From NCBI GenBank assembly GCA_014379965.1, contig JACMKU010000095.1:1-58596 (forward strand): a stretch of 58,596 nt of DNA, in the 5' to 3' direction. A program made the position numbers and the translations under genes. This document shows positions 56,690 through 58,596 of the stretch, piece by piece. The notes under the pieces are model-generated. The model saw only the letters and a list, made by a program, of their open reading frames with translations. It made no database searches and was not told the origin of the DNA. The DNA comes from Chitinophagaceae bacterium (GTDB lineage Bacteria > Bacteroidota > Bacteroidia > Chitinophagales > Chitinophagaceae). How positions within the stretch are numbered: the first letter of the stretch is position 1; each line of letters opens with the position of its first letter.

Positions 56690-58596
56690 ATGACAAGAAT
56701 TTTGAAAACATGGGGAACAGGGCTGTTGTTATTGCTTAGCTGCCTCTGTACTTCCGAACTTTTAGCGCAGACCCGACAGGTGAAAGGCAGGGTGACTGAT
56801 GAAGCCGGTCTTCCCCTCCAGGGAGTGAATGTGTTGCTGAAGGGCACCTTTACCACCACCCAGACCAATTCCGTGGGAGACTTCACCATCCAGGTACCAG
56901 CTACCGGCAAGGTTGAATTGGTGCTTACGTCTTCCGGATTTAATGCTATTACCCTGGTCGCGACGAATGCCGATTTAGATATCAAGATGGAGAAAAGTGT
57001 TTCCACACTAGACGACGTAGTAGTTGTGGGCTATACTACCGTGAAGAAAAGAGACCTTACTGGCGCGACATCTTCAATGGCCGGCAGAGATGTAGAAAAA
57101 ATACCAGTATCCAGTGTTGCCGAGGCAATGACGGGCAGGCTTGCAGGCGTGCAGGTGACGACAACAGACGGCGCTCCAGGTGCCGAGATCGTCATACGCG
57201 TCAGAGGCGGTGGTTCAGTGACGCAGGACAACTCGCCCTTATATATCGTTGACGGTTTTCCCGTTTCAAGCATCAATGAGATTGCTACTACAGACATCGC
57301 AACGATCGACATCCTGAAAGACGCTTCTTCAACCGCCATCTATGGTGCACGCGGAGCAAATGGCGTTGTGATCATCACAACAAAGAGTGCCAAAGGCGGA
57401 AAGACATCAGTGTCATTTAATAGTTATCTCCAGGGCAGGACCCTTCCAAAGAAATTAAAAGTGCTGTCGCCATACGAGTTCGTACTCGCTCAGTATGAAT
57501 ATGCACGCATCAGGTCACAATCGGACCTCGATAACTTTACCAAATACTTCGGCGTCTACGATGACCTCGAATTATACAAGGCACAGAAAGGTACCGATTG
57601 GCAGGAAGAGCTGTTCGGAGATATTGCCTACTCGCAGCAACACAACGTTGCCCTGACGGGTGGAACCGACAAGACGAAATTCAGTTTCAGCGTTACCAAC
57701 AACAAGGATAATGGTATCCTCGTTGGTTCGGGATACAATAGAACCTACACTAACTTCAAACTCAATCACGAGATATCGAAGTCATTCAAATTCGACATTG
57801 GCTCAAGGTTCTCCAACACGGTAGTGGATGGAGCCGGTACGTCTGGTGGCTCAAGTCTCAGGACATCTGACGGCATCACCACGCGCCCTGTCAATGGGAT
57901 CGCCGACCAGATCGCGATCGATCCAACATCATCCGGTCCGGACGACGAGTATGAGCAATTCTTAAAAAGCCTGATCAATCCTGTTGAACTCGCTGCCCAG
58001 GACTATCGCAAAAGAGTAGAGCGCACATTCAATTCGAACGCAGCCCTTTCATGGAGCGGCATCAGGAACCTGACGCTTCGTTCCGAGTTTGGTCTCGAGT
58101 TGATCTACGGTGACAATAAGAGATATTATGGTCCACTGACGGGCGAATCACGCAACGTAGGAGGCAACCTTCCGCTCGGCGAGATCACTACCTATCATAA
58201 TAAGAGATATCGCTGGTCGAATACAGCTAACTATAGGTTTAAGAGCCGAAATATCCACGACTTCAATTTCATCCTCGGCCAGGAGATACTTGCAGGTACA
58301 GTATCGACCATATTCAATCGCTCGAAATTCTTCGATGCGAGTCTTCAGCCAAAGAGGCTATTTGCCAACATGGCTCTTGGAACTCCCGATCGTTATGAGA
58401 CGTTCGATGGTCCAGGTGACAACCTGATGTCTTTCTTCGGGCAGGCATTTTACCAATTAAAGAGCAAGTATCTGTTCACGTTGACAGCTCGCGCCGATGC
58501 GTCTAATAAGTTTGCACCCGGTAAGCGCTGGGGCATTTTCCCGGCCATGGCATTTGCATGGAGAGTATCGAATGAAAAATTCATGGAGAATGTAAA
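56690..58596 (+). CDS. SusC/RagA TonB-dependent transporter (partial, cut by window end)
   Basis: The first 635 residues are present. Signal peptide (LLLLLSCLCTSELLAQ), carboxypeptidase-D-like domain (VKGRVTDEAGLPLQGVNVLLKG), TonB-linked segment (DDVVVVGYTTVKKRDLTGA), plug (VAEAMTGRLAGVQVTT, IRVRGGGSV, YIVDGFPV, IDILKDASSTAIYGARGANGVVIITT) and the first barrel strands. Unlike the transporter at 42815 it has no STN domain, so no FecR circuit is expected. Regulation by the divergent LacI protein suggests a carbohydrate. The SusD partner presumably lies beyond the window. Confidence 0.95.
   Translation, partial: MTRILKTWGTGLLLLLSCLCTSELLAQTRQVKGRVTDEAGLPLQGVNVLLKGTFTTTQTNSVGDFTIQVPATGKVELVLTSSGFNAITLVATNADLDIKMEKSVSTLDDVVVVGYTTVKKRDLTGATSSMAGRDVEKIPVSSVAEAMTGRLAGVQVTTTDGAPGAEIVIRVRGGGSVTQDNSPLYIVDGFPVSSINEIATTDIATIDILKDASSTAIYGARGANGVVIITTKSAKGGKTSVSFNSYLQGRTLPKKLKVLSPYEFVLAQYEYARIRSQSDLDNFTKYFGVYDDLELYKAQKGTDWQEELFGDIAYSQQHNVALTGGTDKTKFSFSVTNNKDNGILVGSGYNRTYTNFKLNHEISKSFKFDIGSRFSNTVVDGAGTSGGSSLRTSDGITTRPVNGIADQIAIDPTSSGPDDEYEQFLKSLINPVELAAQDYRKRVERTFNSNAALSWSGIRNLTLRSEFGLELIYGDNKRYYGPLTGESRNVGGNLPLGEITTYHNKRYRWSNTANYRFKSRNIHDFNFILGQEILAGTVSTIFNRSKFFDASLQPKRLFANMALGTPDRYETFDGPGDNLMSFFGQAFYQLKSKYLFTLTARADASNKFAPGKRWGIFPAMAFAWRVSNEKFMENV

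Noticed and set aside
56554..57978. Minus-strand frames opposite the second SusC gene
   Set aside because: The plus strand encodes a clear SusC with conserved plug motifs; the opposite frames are shadows.

Overview
The window looks like Bacteroidota chromosome, most probably a Chitinophagaceae-type soil or freshwater bacterium. The signs are a SusC/SusD pair with an STN-type SusC, a FecR/ECF-sigma switch, a second SusC beside a LacI regulator, many Cys-lipobox lipoproteins, PKD and Big_5 repeat proteins, OmpA, CsbD and DUF6520 proteins, and promoter-like sequences close to TTG-N(18-20)-TA(n)TTTG. No rRNA, CRISPR array, phage or complete insertion sequence was seen. Coordinates were read by hand; family names come from recognised motifs, not from searches.

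Layout. 1-3.7 kb: a tRNA-Arg(CCU) whose last 24 bp are repeated at a broken tRNA-Arg copy 3.4 kb away. Between them lie a lipoprotein esterase and decaying genes (a frameshifted cupin and a sigma-like protein reduced to region 2), which suggests remnant cargo of an integrated element. 3.7-4.5 kb: an XRE/DUF2975 pair with twin palindromes 21 bp apart at its promoter. 4.8-12 kb: a GNAT enzyme, a lone receiver-domain protein, a pectate-lyase-like lipoprotein with PKD repeats, a PAS histidine kinase, a stand-alone polyvalent-type kinase, and Crp plus HXXEE membrane protein. 12.5-23.6 kb: secreted unknowns, an alpha/beta hydrolase with a small lipoprotein, a rifamycin ADP-ribosyltransferase (arr), two exported amidohydrolases, a dihydrofolate-reductase-like protein, a GNAT, and a cluster of hairpin repeats. 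23.7-31 kb: class II UvrA, CsbD, and a three-gene acyl-CoA carboxylase operon. 31-35 kb: OmpA protein and an ice-binding (DUF3494) lipoprotein with Big_5 domains.

35.6-48.6 kb: a nucleotidyl-cyclase-like DUF2652/SRPBCC fusion, a barrel protein, Crp, a TlpA-type thioredoxin fused to a DUF3738-like domain, XRE, ECF sigma, FecR, SusC with STN domain, and SusD. Facing them is AraC-MauE-DUF6520. The sigma, FecR and STN-SusC form a classical cell-surface signalling circuit in which the SusC reports substrate through FecR to the sigma factor. The nearby TlpA, MauE and DUF6520 genes suggest a thiol-redox side to this locus; that link is inference. 50-58.6 kb: GlxA-type regulator, SnoaL, two VOC proteins, YceI, DinB, a metallophosphoesterase, LacI, and a divergent SusC cut by the window edge.

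The most unusual feature is non-coding. At least ten intergenic regions carry palindromes whose arms are built from short repeated words (GTGAGTGG/GTGAATGG, GTTTAACG, GGAATTGGGAATC, CTGTTTCTGTTCC, ACCGCTGATTGTCATG and others). They usually sit directly behind stop codons, and in four cases the stop codon itself lies in the first word. Some arms recur exactly, 40 kb apart.
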